A stretch of 64,000 nt of DNA from Leucothrix mucor DSM 2157 (GCF_000419525.1 NZ_ATTE01000001.1:3321501-3385500), one strand, 5' to 3'. Counted from the stretch's first letter, positions 37,009-46,198 are shown. Numbers and translations: made by a program. Notes: generated by a model from the sequence alone, not told the origin.

Positions 37009-37432
37009 AAGACTTTCCCCTCGTACACATGAAGATGTGTACTCTTTTAAGTTTTGATAAAGTGTAAACTCCCTCCTGTAGCCTTCACAGCGGTTGAATC
37101 TACGCATTTACCGTACCACCTAGGAAGCCTTCTAATAATTGATAAATATCAATTTACCCGACAATAGTTAGAATCGAGCAATATAATGAATAAATTTACG
37201 CCATAGCAATTAGAGCCTGGCGCTTTAAATTGCGCATTGACTGGCAGCAATAAGTTTGGGGTTTAGCAAGAATGGGGGGTAAGGAATTGACCAGAAAAGG
37301 TCGTCGATATTGGTGGGGAATACTCAGGATTAATCTGCGTGTATTCTTATCAGCGGTGAGTCTGAGTAACGCTTCAGGGCATCGTCTTACAACGAGCCCC
37401 TCTAAAGCGCAGCGCAATTAAGGCTGGGTTGC
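37009..37432. other. Gene-free stretch between two minus-strand genes
   Basis: About 420 nt without a convincing gene. The 3' part (37110-37430) has moderate GC and contains GCGC-containing elements near 37219-37234 and 37400-37416 that partly mirror each other. A 73-codon minus frame spans it but has no ribosome site and an odd composition. This looks like a non-coding or decayed repeat-like segment; its function is unknown. Confidence 0.4.
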
Positions 37433-37681
37433 TTACTTGTAGAAAGCTTCAACCGTTCCTCTTAAAGTCATTAGCAGTGGCTGACCGCGGCGGTCCAGCG
37501 CTTTAGGTGATGCCACTTTTACCCAACCTTCACTAATGCAATACTCTTCGACATCAGTACGCTCTTTGCCATTTAGCAAAATACCAATCTCGTGCTCGAA
37601 AATCTCAGCCACATGGTGTGGGCTACGCGGGTTGCCTGCCAGGCGATCTGGTAAAGCGGGTTGCGATTTAGTGTCGCTCAT
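37433..37681 (-). CDS. DUF3297 family protein
   Basis: This small protein of about 82 residues matches DUF3297 over its full length: PPALPDRLAGNPRSPHH-type ALPDRLAGNPRSPHHVAEIF, then LNGKERTDVEEYCISEGWVK and the end PLLMTLRGTVEAFYK. The family is a soluble protein common in proteobacteria and has no proven function; it is often called a glutathione peroxidase-like small protein without evidence. ATG 37681 is four codons inside the longest frame and no strong ribosome site separates them. It stands alone. Confidence 0.88.
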   Translation of the reverse strand: MSDTKSQPALPDRLAGNPRSPHHVAEIFEHEIGILLNGKERTDVEEYCISEGWVKVASPKALDRRGQPLLMTLRGTVEAFYK

Positions 37682-37804
37682 AATAGTGACCAAAGTTAAA
37701 TAAACAGTGATCCATTGTAGATAATATAACCCTAGCCATCAATCACCATGAAGCCCTTGCGCTCATCGAGAGAAAAGCACAGGCATTCTCAGCTACCGCA
37801 ACGA

Positions 37805-38419
37805 TTAGGCGACCTCTGCCTGTTGGATATAAGGTAAAACGACCGACATACTATGAGACACGGCAGACTCTTTTTCGCCAACCGGAGCGACATAATGGAT
37901 CGCCGATTCAGCAGCGTCTTTACCGGCTAATTTAGCAATGACCCATGCTGCCAGATATTGAGATGCCATGCATCCGCCTGCCGTGGCGATGTTGCCTTTT
38001 GCAAAAAATGGCTGATTCAAGACCTCAACCCCTGTATCAATCACCCACGGCTTGGTCGTCAGGTCGGTACAAGCAGGCAAGCCATTCAAAATCCCCAAGG
38101 CTGAGAGCAGTAATGTGCCCGAGCACTGCGCACCAATAACTTGATTCGCAGGATCTAGATTTATCCTATCCAATATCGCCCTATCCTTGGCAATATCCCG
38201 AGTGTAGATACCACTGCCGACCAGAACGACATCCGCACTATTTGCAAACTCTAAAGGTTGCTGCGCTTGAATTTTGACCCCGTTCATTGAGGTTACAGAG
38301 TCAGATGGACAGGTAATTTGGACATTCCATCCGGCACTTTTCATTCGATTCAAAATACCCGCCGCGATGAATGAATCCAGCTCGTTAAAGCCCTCGAAAG
38401 TCAGAATTGCAATATCCAT
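37805..38419 (-). CDS. DJ-1/PfpI family protein
   Basis: This protein of about 204 residues has the DJ-1/PfpI fold: MDIAILTFEGFNELDSFIAA starts the first strand and elbow, and the nucleophile elbow Cys occurs in NQVIGAQCSGTLLLSALGIL. The late GGCMASQYLAAWVIAKLAG helix is also typical. Family members are chaperone-like or act as glyoxalases/amidotransferases; here a transcriptional-regulator-like domain is absent. The substrate is not predictable. ATG 38419 starts MDIAILTF; the longer frame adds four residues. It is transcribed alone in the same direction as LysE. Confidence 0.85.
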   Translation of the reverse strand: MDIAILTFEGFNELDSFIAAGILNRMKSAGWNVQITCPSDSVTSMNGVKIQAQQPLEFANSADVVLVGSGIYTRDIAKDRAILDRINLDPANQVIGAQCSGTLLLSALGILNGLPACTDLTTKPWVIDTGVEVLNQPFFAKGNIATAGGCMASQYLAAWVIAKLAGKDAAESAIHYVAPVGEKESAVSHSMSVVLPYIQQAEVA

Positions 38420-38498
38420 AATGTGTTCCAATTGATTGTTTTCTGTTGCCGAACTGCAGGCTATATTAGCTCAATAGCCATCTTGACCACGCGTGTCA

Positions 38499-39146
38499 CT
38501 ACGAGTTTACCGTTGCCGTTGCAACTCGATAACTAAACCATAATAGAACAGCCCCTATGGCTGACTGTAATATTGCATGGCTCTTGTGTGACTTAAATAA
38601 AGCCGCCGATTTCCCAACAAAAACCACCATTGAAGAGAACCACACTAAAGCAAACAAGGCATGGATAGTCACCAGCAGGTAAGATGATAAGGCTACATTT
38701 TCTTGGATGGTAATGAACTGAGGAAAAGCCGCCAAATAGAATATTGACACTTTAGGGTTTAGTAAATTTGTTAATAAGCCCTCAGCAAAGCTTGAATGTA
38801 GCTTTGCGCTTTTAGTGCTGTTTTTATAATTTGCAGCGCTTGATGCTGGCTTAGGTGGGTGTAAGGCAGAAATAAACGCTTTTATCCCTAAGTAAGCTAA
38901 ATACAAAGCACCTACTATTTTCACTGCCAGAAATAACTTTGCCGACGACACTAAAATAGCCGATAGGCCGAAAATGGATAAGGTGCCATGAAGGTAGAAT
39001 GCCGTAAAAATACCAGCGACATTCACATAACCATGCTTTTTACCCAGCAAAGGAACCGTTTTTAAAATTAAGGCTCCATTTGGACCTGGCGACATAACCA
39101 TGAGAGAAATGATTAATAAGAAACTCAATGCGGTGTAAAAGTCCAT
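38499..39146 (-). CDS. LysE family amino-acid exporter
   Basis: This 215-residue inner-membrane protein has six hydrophobic segments and the LysE signature near the start: FLLIISLMVMSPGPNGALIL, with the SPGPN motif. Later helices include LFLAVKIVGALYLAYLGIKA and the segment EGLLTNLLNPKVSIFYLAAF, which carries the NPK motif of the RhtB/LysE family. These export basic amino acids, homoserine lactones or cysteine derivatives; the substrate is unknown. A GAGGAG ribosome site lies 8 nt before ATG 39146. The cupin gene is 14 nt upstream on the same strand, so these may form an operon. Confidence 0.9.
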   Translation of the reverse strand: MDFYTALSFLLIISLMVMSPGPNGALILKTVPLLGKKHGYVNVAGIFTAFYLHGTLSIFGLSAILVSSAKLFLAVKIVGALYLAYLGIKAFISALHPPKPASSAANYKNSTKSAKLHSSFAEGLLTNLLNPKVSIFYLAAFPQFITIQENVALSSYLLVTIHALFALVWFSSMVVFVGKSAALFKSHKSHAILQSAIGAVLLWFSYRVATATVNS

Positions 39147-39160
39147 TCACCCACTCCTCG

Positions 39161-39553
39161 TTATGCTTGTACTTCGACACGGTCACCGTGACTTGGTGGC
39201 GTCGATGTTACGACAAAATGCAAATCGGTTTGGCCACGATTACTTAACTGATGAGGCGTGTTACTTGGCACGTGCAAACCTTGATGTTCTCTGAGCTCAA
39301 ACACTTCGCCATTCACTTCCAGCGTGGCGCAACCGGAAAGCACAAAGAAAAACTGTTCTGACTTTGTATGTAGATGGCGAACCTCACTGCACCCCAGAGG
39401 CACTCGTTCTTGGATTACACTCAGCCCCTCGGACTTTACCAGATGCCAGCCATCACACTGCTCGCCCCATTGATAATGTTCCGCATTTTCCTTGGATACT
39501 ATTGCCAATTTGTCTCCTAGAGCGATGTGTTTGTTAGCCACCTGCCGACTCAT
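39161..39553 (-). CDS. small cupin-domain protein
   Basis: This 130-residue single-domain cupin has the beta-barrel motifs GCSEVRHLHTKSEQFFFVLS and then REHQGLHVPSNTPHQLSNRG. The first motif contributes the histidine-rich metal site (HLHTKSEQFFF), and the second supplies the late His. The reaction is unknown, and cupins of this size include isomerases, dioxygenases and regulators. Its ATG lies inside the end of the upstream gene (20-nt overlap). It probably belongs to a three-gene unit with that gene and LysE. Confidence 0.8.
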   Translation of the reverse strand: MSRQVANKHIALGDKLAIVSKENAEHYQWGEQCDGWHLVKSEGLSVIQERVPLGCSEVRHLHTKSEQFFFVLSGCATLEVNGEVFELREHQGLHVPSNTPHQLSNRGQTDLHFVVTSTPPSHGDRVEVQA

Positions 39554-40160
39554 GAACCTGTGGCGTAAAGCCGTTCTGAAACATCCGCACGATTGATTGC
39601 GGCGTAAGTATCGTTACCAACTCATCCTGATGTGGCAAGGAATAATCCTCGACGTAACCACTCGGCGACCATTTAAGTAGCCGTCCTTGCCAGTAAAGAC
39701 ATGCAATACCATCTCGTTCGATAAAAGCACCACTGGGCAAGCTCTTGAACTCACCTGAGTACGTAACCTTCTTTCCACCTCGTACCGCTCGCTCAGAATG
39801 CAACTGCTTATCGATTGTAGAAACCGGTACTTTGATATCCGATGGATCAGAGTTTGCCTTAATCCACTGATCTTTAAACTCGACGTAACGCGCCCTTCGG
39901 CACTCTGCACAAGGTCGATGCCCAGCGGATAACGCAGTAGCTTCATCGAGAAAGAATAGCTCTGAGTAACTACCAGAGCTAAAGATCGTTCTTTTTCGAT
40001 CCTTATACGCCAACTCGCACGTAACCCATGATTTATGCCGCCAAGGGGCCACTATCTCTTTCAAGTCATTGTGGAGGATGCCACGATTTCCGAGCCAAGC
40101 TCCTTTGGCATTCACCGCATTCAGCTGCCCCCACGGATCGACTCGGTTCTGTAATGGCAT
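39534..40160 (-). CDS. conserved hypothetical protein with CxxC site
   Basis: This 208-residue protein has no domain I can name. It has an N-terminal block NAKGAWLGNRGILHND, then WRHKSWVTCELAYKDRKRTI and the motif HRPCAECRRARYVEFKDQWI, whose CxxC probably binds metal. The last third ends YSLPHQDELVTILTPQSIVR. Similar proteins appear to be widespread, judging from its strongly patterned sequence, but no function is known to me. A GGAGAA ribosome site precedes ATG 40160. It overlaps the cupin gene by 20 nt. Confidence 0.75.
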   Translation of the reverse strand: MPLQNRVDPWGQLNAVNAKGAWLGNRGILHNDLKEIVAPWRHKSWVTCELAYKDRKRTIFSSGSYSELFFLDEATALSAGHRPCAECRRARYVEFKDQWIKANSDPSDIKVPVSTIDKQLHSERAVRGGKKVTYSGEFKSLPSGAFIERDGIACLYWQGRLLKWSPSGYVEDYSLPHQDELVTILTPQSIVRMFQNGFTPQVHESAGG

Positions 40161-40261
40161 GGTTATATTCTCCGTTCCCAGTTAAATCTAAATGACACAG
40201 TGCAACTTAGCCGCATCTTTTCTTGAGTACCTTGTGATATGACTGCTTACTCACCAGTACT

Positions 40262-40822
40262 TCACTTCATTTTCACCACGGTAAAGACATGACTACCCAG
40301 AGTCATCTTTCCTTCGGACGGACAAATTATCACTGAGGGAGAATACTCATAGAGATATAGATATTGATAACTCGACTCTTTCCATATCGTTCCATCCCCT
40401 AAGAGAATCAGCTCACCACCATTCCCATTAAAAGGTGATGGCTCCTGTATGTACGACTTATAACAAGCAGAAACTTGTTTGTGCGTTTTCGCTTGAGGTA
40501 CCGTAGTTGGGGCTTTTAGCACCGCAGAAGCATTGCTAAGTATTTTTTCAATCGACCACTTAATTGAGTCTCTATCATCAAAATGAATAGTTACCCACAT
40601 TGGCGAAACCTCAGCCAAAAAAGTTCTCCCTTCAAACAGTAAAGGTGAAAAACTAAGATTCCATTTTTCTAATAGAAGCTGATCACCTTTTTCAGTAACA
40701 ACAACTATATGATCATCATCTATCTCTTTATCAACATAGATTTTTTGTATATCGGCATGTGCCGAAACACTACAAAAAACCAATATCATTACTCGAAGGA
40801 TACTAATAAAATATTTGCGCAT
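40262..40822 (-). CDS. secreted protein of unknown function
   Basis: This 186-residue protein has a signal peptide (FISILRVMILVFCSVSAHA) and a mature part starting DIQKIYVDKEIDDDHIVVVT. It is rich in aromatic residues and has two cysteines (VSACYKSYI and VIICPSEG) that could form a disulfide. No domain is recognisable. The region has low GC. It is transcribed in the same direction as the lipoprotein upstream, but there are about 180 nt between them. Nothing suggests a role. Confidence 0.65.
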   Translation of the reverse strand: MRKYFISILRVMILVFCSVSAHADIQKIYVDKEIDDDHIVVVTEKGDQLLLEKWNLSFSPLLFEGRTFLAEVSPMWVTIHFDDRDSIKWSIEKILSNASAVLKAPTTVPQAKTHKQVSACYKSYIQEPSPFNGNGGELILLGDGTIWKESSYQYLYLYEYSPSVIICPSEGKMTLGSHVFTVVKMK

Positions 40823-41004
40823 AATTCATCCTAATATCTTGCTAAGTGACGCGCGTTACCACATCCAAAAAACAAGCTTATATTCTTCACCATCAAAGTA
40901 AAGAGACACTTTTAACAAAGAGTGCTGCACCAATCGTTGATCCCTAAAAATTTCACGCAAGGGCGTCATTAGCATCACTTCTGGCATTGATTTCAGAGCT
41001 GTAT

Positions 41005-41532
41005 TTAGCCCATCAAATAACGATCCAAAATCTCATGAGCCCGCCGCTCTTCACCCACATTGATTTCAATATAGAGCACATTCGCATTTTCCACCGCCGC
41101 ACGCTTAACCGCATCTCGCTCATCGGAGGTATTATTTTTATGACCTGATCCCTGATATTCCACCACCGCAACTGGCATCAAATTACTATCCGTAATACAA
41201 AAATCAACCCGCTTAGAGTTCACAAATCGGTAGTCTTCTGTTCTAGTACTCAGGATTTCACCAAGGCTGACCTGAGCAAAAATCTGAAAGTTATTCTGAC
41301 TACAGTAGTCTTCCAAACGCCAATACAGCGACTCCTCAGATTTATTTAGCAAGCGCTGCTTTTTGAAATTACCGCGCCGGACAATCTCAAGTTCCTGTCG
41401 ATATCGCTCAGGTGTTGGCGCGGGGATCGGTGCAATCGTAGTCGACGATGCTTGCGTGCCACCCTGATTGGAAGGGCTACAGCCCGATACAAAAAACACT
41501 AAAAATAGCAGCGGGAGAAGTTTATATTTCAT
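41005..41532 (-). CDS. lipoprotein with DUF2726 (nuclease-like) domain
   Basis: This protein of about 175 residues begins with a lipoprotein signal, with lipobox SGC in LPLLFLVFFVSGCSPSNQGG. The rest is a DUF2726 domain: LLNKSEESLYWRLEDYCSQN, then IFAQVSLGEILSTR, VDFCITDSNLMPVAVVEYQG with D...ExQ in register, and the end NVLYIEINVGEER. DUF2726 has a restriction-endonuclease-like fold with the usual D and E/Q residues in place. A lipid-anchored or periplasmic version is odd, since the family is normally cytosolic or linked to a membrane helix facing the cytosol. ATG 41532 gives the best signal. Function unknown. Confidence 0.75.
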   Translation of the reverse strand: MKYKLLPLLFLVFFVSGCSPSNQGGTQASSTTIAPIPAPTPERYRQELEIVRRGNFKKQRLLNKSEESLYWRLEDYCSQNNFQIFAQVSLGEILSTRTEDYRFVNSKRVDFCITDSNLMPVAVVEYQGSGHKNNTSDERDAVKRAAVENANVLYIEINVGEERRAHEILDRYLMG

Positions 41533-41598
41533 AGTGATAGCCATAAATATAGAGAGGTGTAAGCGCATAAAAAGCGCGCTATAGAGTACAGGATGGAC

Positions 41599-41889
41599 TC
41601 AGCGAGTACTGACGTTTTGCCCAAAAATCGCGCCAAAAAGGATGTGGAAAGCGATCAGCGAACCAATCAACTGGAGGGCCGGAATCGAAGTAGTCCAGAG
41701 CAGATACATAGCAATCACATGGCAAACAATGAGCACGTACCACAGAAAGCTACCAATCATAGCCGGCAGCCCACCGTAGGTAGCTTTGAAGTTGGTGATT
41801 CCAAAGCCCCACGCTAATAGCGTCCACATAATCCCCCAGCCGAAGATCATGGTGACAAATACGTTGATAGCTATTTCAGAAATGCTCAT
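41599..41889 (-). CDS. three-helix membrane protein
   Basis: This 96-residue protein has three membrane helices: EIAINVFVTMIFGWGIMWTL, GSFLWYVLIVCHVIAMYLLW and LQLIGSLIAFHILFGAIFG. The frame is fully open and hydrophobic in the pattern of a real membrane protein. I do not recognise a family. It lies between the DUF2726 lipoprotein and another membrane protein on the same strand. Two shared plus-strand frames across it are shadows. Confidence 0.65.
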   Translation of the reverse strand: MSISEIAINVFVTMIFGWGIMWTLLAWGFGITNFKATYGGLPAMIGSFLWYVLIVCHVIAMYLLWTTSIPALQLIGSLIAFHILFGAIFGQNVSTR

Positions 41890-41947
41890 TTAAAACGGGA
41901 CTTCTCTATAGGTTAATAAATACAGCTACTACCATGAAGCAGTTCTC

Positions 41948-42586
41948 TTACTGCTGCTTAGCACCTTGCTTAAGACCTTGAGTTATCCTTCTTGCTCGCT
42001 CAAGCTCAAGCCAAACACTGGGAGTCCGATGTTTCTCATCTATTTCTTTCGCAAAGCCTTCAAAAGACAGCTTTCTTTTTAAGAAGATAGAACATACTTT
42101 TTCTATAACGGAGTATGGCATCCCCGCAGGAAGGACTAGGGGGCCGTGTCGTTCATTACTGGGCAGCATTCTATCAATCAATTCAATCAAGGCATCCTGT
42201 TTCAGCTTTTCATCATAGTTAGTAGCTATTAAATAGCATGAACCAAAAAGCAGGACGGGAATTAACAAGCCAACCATCACCTCTAAAGTTGAAACTGGTT
42301 GGTCACTTGGCAAAACCTGAGCTATCAACTGTAATGAAAAACCTGATATAAGTAGAAAGAGACCAATCCGCGTTCGGAAAATCTCCTTACAGCGCTCAAC
42401 TATTCGGGTCGCAGAGCTTGCGTAATAATCACTGACCATATCGGATGCTCTATACCTATCAGGCTTTATTCCCCCCTTATCAACCAACTCTTTTGTTGTC
42501 TCAAAAAAGACACCTTTAGCTAGAAGCACCGCCCCGATAATATCAAGACCTAACCCCATTAGAGTGATCATTTTAACTAATGTCAT
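41948..42586 (-). CDS. membrane protein of unknown function
   Basis: This protein of about 212 residues starts at ATG 42586 in my reading (MTLVKMITLMGLGLDIIGAV), because the longer frame adds fifteen mixed residues without a ribosome site. It has hydrophobic segments at about residues 4-22, 70-88 (LFLLISGFSLQLIAQVL) and 100-120 (VMVGLLIPVLLFGSCYLIAT), separated by a polar charged loop. The C-terminal 80 residues are cytosolic-looking and basic. I recognise no domain. GC is low compared with neighbours. Confidence 0.65.
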   Translation of the reverse strand: MTLVKMITLMGLGLDIIGAVLLAKGVFFETTKELVDKGGIKPDRYRASDMVSDYYASSATRIVERCKEIFRTRIGLFLLISGFSLQLIAQVLPSDQPVSTLEVMVGLLIPVLLFGSCYLIATNYDEKLKQDALIELIDRMLPSNERHGPLVLPAGMPYSVIEKVCSIFLKRKLSFEGFAKEIDEKHRTPSVWLELERARRITQGLKQGAKQQ

Positions 42587-42852
42587 CAATTTACCGTCAC
42601 TTGTAGTTTGAGTGAAGCCTATCAAGCACACCTAAACCCAGTGACGATAGGCAATACTCCGCTAATGTTACACTAAGAGAGCTGAAAAACTTTTAGCTAT
42701 ACTAACTTTTTGAATCTTAGATTACTTACAACCAAAGCACTTAACTCCCCATACGTCGTCCATCAGAAAAAAAACGCAGATCAAGTATCACCTCAATCTG
42801 CCCCTAATCTTAAAGCCCTCCCAAACATCAGAAGTCTTTCACCAACTAAACC

Positions 42853-43710
42853 TTAAGCCACGCCATTCACCCGCAGCGCCTCAAAGTAATCCTGCCAGCT
42901 TTGATGCGCCCGACCAGCTGCTGCCAAAAAGTCACTCGGGTTATTCGACTTGCCATTGCGAATGCCCTCATAGATACCAGCGATCACCTCACCCATAAAA
43001 TCACCCAGTTCAGCCTGACGATCTTCACGATACGCCTCCACCGACATCGAGGTATAAGTCAGCGAGGTACCAAACGCGCCGTTAAGGTATTCAGCCAGTT
43101 GGTATTGGGTCAGCGCTTCGCCATTTAAGTTATAGGTTTGGCCGTTGTGCTTTGCTTCCGTCAGCATCCGCGCATAGGCGTAAGCCAGCTCTGGACGCGT
43201 GGTGTAGCCACATTTTCCATCGCCTGCGCAATTGGTGATGCCACCGGCTTTTTTGTAGGATTCGATGTATTCCACATCGGGCTCGATATAAATCCCGTTG
43301 CGGCCGATCACCCAATCCAACCCGCTATTGCGAACGTCGTCTTCGGTCTGGCGATTGCTTTGGATAATGGGAGAAAAAGCAGTACCCTCTTCAGCACCCT
43401 GCACGCTGGTATACACGATCTTTTTTACGCCGCTATTGCGTGCCGCTTCAATCACATTGCGATGTTGTCCGATGCGCTTATCCGGCGCATCCATGCCAGA
43501 GACGAGTAATAAGGTATCGATCGATTGCAGTGATTGCTCCAACGCGCCTTTGTCGTTGTAGTCACCAGGGCGCACTTCGATGCCGAGATGTGCGGCATTT
43601 TCCGGTGTTCTTGCCAAGCCGATCACATTCTCTTTGGGTAGTATGGCCAAGGTGGCTTTAACGATTGCTTCGCCTAATTGTCCGCTCGCGGCGGTGATTG
43701 CTATGTTCAC
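42853..43710 (-). CDS. NmrA-type NAD(P)-binding reductase
   Basis: This 285-residue protein belongs to the atypical SDR/NmrA group and resembles NAD(P)H:quinone oxidoreductase type 2 (QorB). It starts NIAITAASGQLGEAIVKATL, which fits a GxxGxxG-type nucleotide loop (here AASGQLG). The tail YTSVQGAEEGTAFSPIIQSN and WVIGRNGIYIEPDVEYIESY are standard for the group. It starts with GTG at 43710 (GAGAG before it). A second, clearly related protein lies 44 nt upstream on the same strand, so this looks like a tandem duplication. Confidence 0.88.
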   Translation of the reverse strand: MNIAITAASGQLGEAIVKATLAILPKENVIGLARTPENAAHLGIEVRPGDYNDKGALEQSLQSIDTLLLVSGMDAPDKRIGQHRNVIEAARNSGVKKIVYTSVQGAEEGTAFSPIIQSNRQTEDDVRNSGLDWVIGRNGIYIEPDVEYIESYKKAGGITNCAGDGKCGYTTRPELAYAYARMLTEAKHNGQTYNLNGEALTQYQLAEYLNGAFGTSLTYTSMSVEAYREDRQAELGDFMGEVIAGIYEGIRNGKSNNPSDFLAAAGRAHQSWQDYFEALRVNGVA

Positions 43711-43754
43711 GTGTATTCTCTCGTTACCTTTAAAGGTGGTATCTCTGGATTAGT

Positions 43755-44615
43755 TTACTGAGCGTTTAAAGCTGCGGCTAATGTTTCAGCCAGTGGCGTT
43801 GTGGGTCGTCCGATCAGTGCGCTCAAGTCACCACTGTTATCGGCCAGACTGCCTTCTGCAGCATTCGCTTCGGAGTCTGCCAGCATCGCCGCAAGGCCTT
43901 CTGGCAGTCCAACACCGACCAACATATCATTAAACTCAGTTTGGCTCATTGGGGCGTAGTTAATAGTTTTGCCCGTTTGCTTGGCAATTTCCGCCGCATA
44001 CTGTGCCAGTGTAAAGCCTTCATCACCTGCCAGCTCGTACACACGTCCAATCTCTGGCTGTGCAGCGGTTAGCACCACGGCAGCGGCTTCGGCATAGTCT
44101 TTACGCGCTGCGGTGTTCATTACACCATCTTTTGCAGCACCTGCAACGGCACCGGCGTGCAATACACCACCAACACTTTCGACGTAGTTTTCGGTGTACC
44201 AGCCATTACGCAAAATCACCGCTGGCAGCTCGGTCGCCTTGATCGCCGCTTCAGTCACCTTGTGCTCATCGGCCAACATCATCTTACTGGTATCGGCGTG
44301 TAGCAGGCTGGTGTAAACAAACAATTCAAGCTTAGCCGCTTTGGCTGCATCGATCACAGCTTGATGCTGCTGTGCGCGCTTGCCCACTTCACTGCCTGAA
44401 ATCAGCAGCAATTTGCTCACGCCTTCCAGTGCAGTAGTGAAGGTTTCTGGCTTATCGTAGTCCGCTTGGCGAACCTGTAAGCCTAATGCTTTCAAATCGT
44501 CAGCGGCTTGTGGATTACGCACTAGCGCGACAAGGTTTGAAGCCTCTGTTTTGCTCAATAAGCTCTCGATAACGAGACGGCCCAGTTTACCGGTAGCACC
44601 TGTGATAGCGATCAT
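43755..44615 (-). CDS. NmrA-type NAD(P)-binding reductase (paralogue)
   Basis: This 286-residue atypical SDR has a canonical loop at the start, IAITGATGKLGRLVIESLL, and the later blocks KLLLISGSEVGKRAQQHQAV and VYTSLLHADTSKMML, in the same positions as in its neighbour. It ends PTTPLAETLAAAL. These proteins resemble QorB and NmrA; some reduce quinones and others act as redox-state sensors. It is next to the divergent LysR gene, only 98 nt apart, so a regulator-target pair is likely. The functional difference between the two copies cannot be judged. Confidence 0.88.
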   Translation of the reverse strand: MIAITGATGKLGRLVIESLLSKTEASNLVALVRNPQAADDLKALGLQVRQADYDKPETFTTALEGVSKLLLISGSEVGKRAQQHQAVIDAAKAAKLELFVYTSLLHADTSKMMLADEHKVTEAAIKATELPAVILRNGWYTENYVESVGGVLHAGAVAGAAKDGVMNTAARKDYAEAAAVVLTAAQPEIGRVYELAGDEGFTLAQYAAEIAKQTGKTINYAPMSQTEFNDMLVGVGLPEGLAAMLADSEANAAEGSLADNSGDLSALIGRPTTPLAETLAAALNAQ

Positions 44616-44713
44616 ATTCTGTTTTCCTATAAGTGAGTGTGGAAAGTGAGACGAGTATGGAGCAAACTAAGCGAACCGATAAGCACCCTAATTTGGAATA
44701 GATTGGTCTGATT

Positions 44714-45619
44714 ATGAGTACAATGGATTTTGCTAACCTACGCCTGCTGGCGGTATTTGCCACCGTCGTTGATTTGGGCAGCTTTGCCGCCGCTGCGCGC
44801 AAGCTCAACACCAGCCGCTCCCGTGTGAGTGAGCAAGTCGCAACGCTGGAAACGGTATTAGATGTGCGCCTGCTACAGCGTTCAACCCGCAAGCTCACAG
44901 TCACCTCCGAAGGTCGGAATGTGTATGAGCAAGCGCAACAACTGCCGGATATTCTGCAAAAGGTGGAGTCCATTACGCACCCGGAAATCCCCAGCGGCCG
45001 CGTCGCCATTACCATGAATCACGACACGGCCCATAAGCGTATTCTCCCGATATTGGCGAGCTTCCAAGCACAATACCCTGAGGTGCATTTAGACCTTATT
45101 TTAAGTGATGACAAGCTGGACTTTATTGATGACCAGATCGATTTAGGCATTCGGGTCGGCGCAACTATGGATGACTCGATGATTGCCCGACCGCTGCATG
45201 AGGAGCGACTTGCCCTATTCGCCAGCCCAAGCTATCTGGAGCAAGTCGGCATGCCGAAAACGATTGAAGCGCTGGAAAACTGCCGTTGGGTAACGCTGAT
45301 TCAAACCAGCTTCGATGATGTGCTGCGCATGCGTGAAAACGATGTGCCGCTGGAGATTCGCCCAAAGGGTTTTTACCGCTGCAATGCACCACTAATGATG
45401 CAGCAAATGGTGGTAAATGGCTTGGGGATTGGAGCGCTGTTTCCGTCGATGGTGCAGCAGGAGGTAAATGCTGGGCAGCTGGTAAATGTGATGCCATCAA
45501 TTGCGAGTGACACACTGGTACTGGCTTTGGTTTATCCATCGCGCCGGCAGATGCCCCAGCGCACGCGGGTGGTGATTGATTATTTGTTGTCGGCAGATAT
45601 GTTTTCCGGCAAAGCATAA
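44714..45619 (+). CDS. LysR family transcriptional regulator
   Basis: This 301-residue LTTR has a standard N-terminal HTH (DFANLRLLAVFATVVDLGSF, then AAAARKLNTSRSRVSEQVAT) followed by the usual effector domain. The signature stretch LLQRSTRKLTVTSEGRNVYE is present. It is divergent from the NmrA-type pair, with 98 nt between, and lies 118 nt upstream of the iorA-like gene in the same direction. Either could be its target, and the divergent pair is the usual LTTR arrangement. Start: ATG 44714 or the internal ATG at 44723; no strong ribosome site is visible. Confidence 0.92.
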   Translation: MSTMDFANLRLLAVFATVVDLGSFAAAARKLNTSRSRVSEQVATLETVLDVRLLQRSTRKLTVTSEGRNVYEQAQQLPDILQKVESITHPEIPSGRVAITMNHDTAHKRILPILASFQAQYPEVHLDLILSDDKLDFIDDQIDLGIRVGATMDDSMIARPLHEERLALFASPSYLEQVGMPKTIEALENCRWVTLIQTSFDDVLRMRENDVPLEIRPKGFYRCNAPLMMQQMVVNGLGIGALFPSMVQQEVNAGQLVNVMPSIASDTLVLALVYPSRRQMPQRTRVVIDYLLSADMFSGKA

Positions 45620-45737
45620 TGCCTGCACCCCAATCTGTCCTTAGCTCCGTCACTGTCCCATTTAGTGCAATAATGCTACCTTGTCGGGCTAAGGCTTTAA
45701 ATCAAAAAACCAAATAAGCAACAAATGGAATAAACAC

Positions 45738-46196
45738 ATGCAGCTAACAGTAAATGGAATCCCCTATGACGTGGATGTTGAAGATGATATGCCACTGCTA
45801 TGGGTGCTCAGGGATGAAATCGGTTTAACCGGCACTAAATACGGCTGCGGCATTGCCCAGTGTGGCGCGTGTACCGTCCACATTAATGGCCTTGCGGTAC
45901 GCTCCTGCCAAATGCCTGCGAGCTTAGTCAATGGCGAAGTCACCACCATCGAAGGCTTGGGCACGCCGGATGCCTTGCATGTCGTGCAGCAAGCGTGGAT
46001 CGAACATCAGGTGGCGCAGTGCGGTTACTGCCAGTCTGGCCAAATTATGGCGGCAGCTGATTTACTCAAGCGCAATCCAGAGCCAACCGATGAAGTGATC
46101 GACTCGGTGATGTCGGCCAACTTGTGCCGCTGCGGTACCTACCCTCGCATTCGTGCGGCGGTTAAAAGCGCTGGCAAAGCGCTGAAGGGAAGCTGA
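45738..46196 (+). CDS. iorA: [2Fe-2S] subunit of isoquinoline 1-oxidoreductase-type molybdenum hydroxylase
   Basis: This 152-residue protein has two iron-sulfur clusters. The plant-ferredoxin-type cluster cysteines are in [20 protein letters not shown] with a fourth in VRSC, and the second cluster is in [13 protein letters not shown] with [12 protein letters not shown]. It resembles the small subunit of IorA and aldehyde/isoquinoline oxidoreductases, which pass electrons from the Mo centre. It overlaps closely with the large-subunit gene (2 nt between stop and start) and precedes a cytochrome gene, so the three form one enzyme unit. Confidence 0.92.
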   Translation: MQLTVNGIPYDVDVEDDMPLLWVLRDEIGLTGTKYGCGIAQCGACTVHINGLAVRSCQMPASLVNGEVTTIEGLGTPDALHVVQQAWIEHQVAQCGYCQSGQIMAAADLLKRNPEPTDEVIDSVMSANLCRCGTYPRIRAAVKSAGKALKGS

Positions 46197-46198
46197 GC

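Noticed and set aside
37196-37417. 73-codon minus-strand frame
   Set aside because: No ribosome site, odd composition and no recognisable motif; treated as non-coding.
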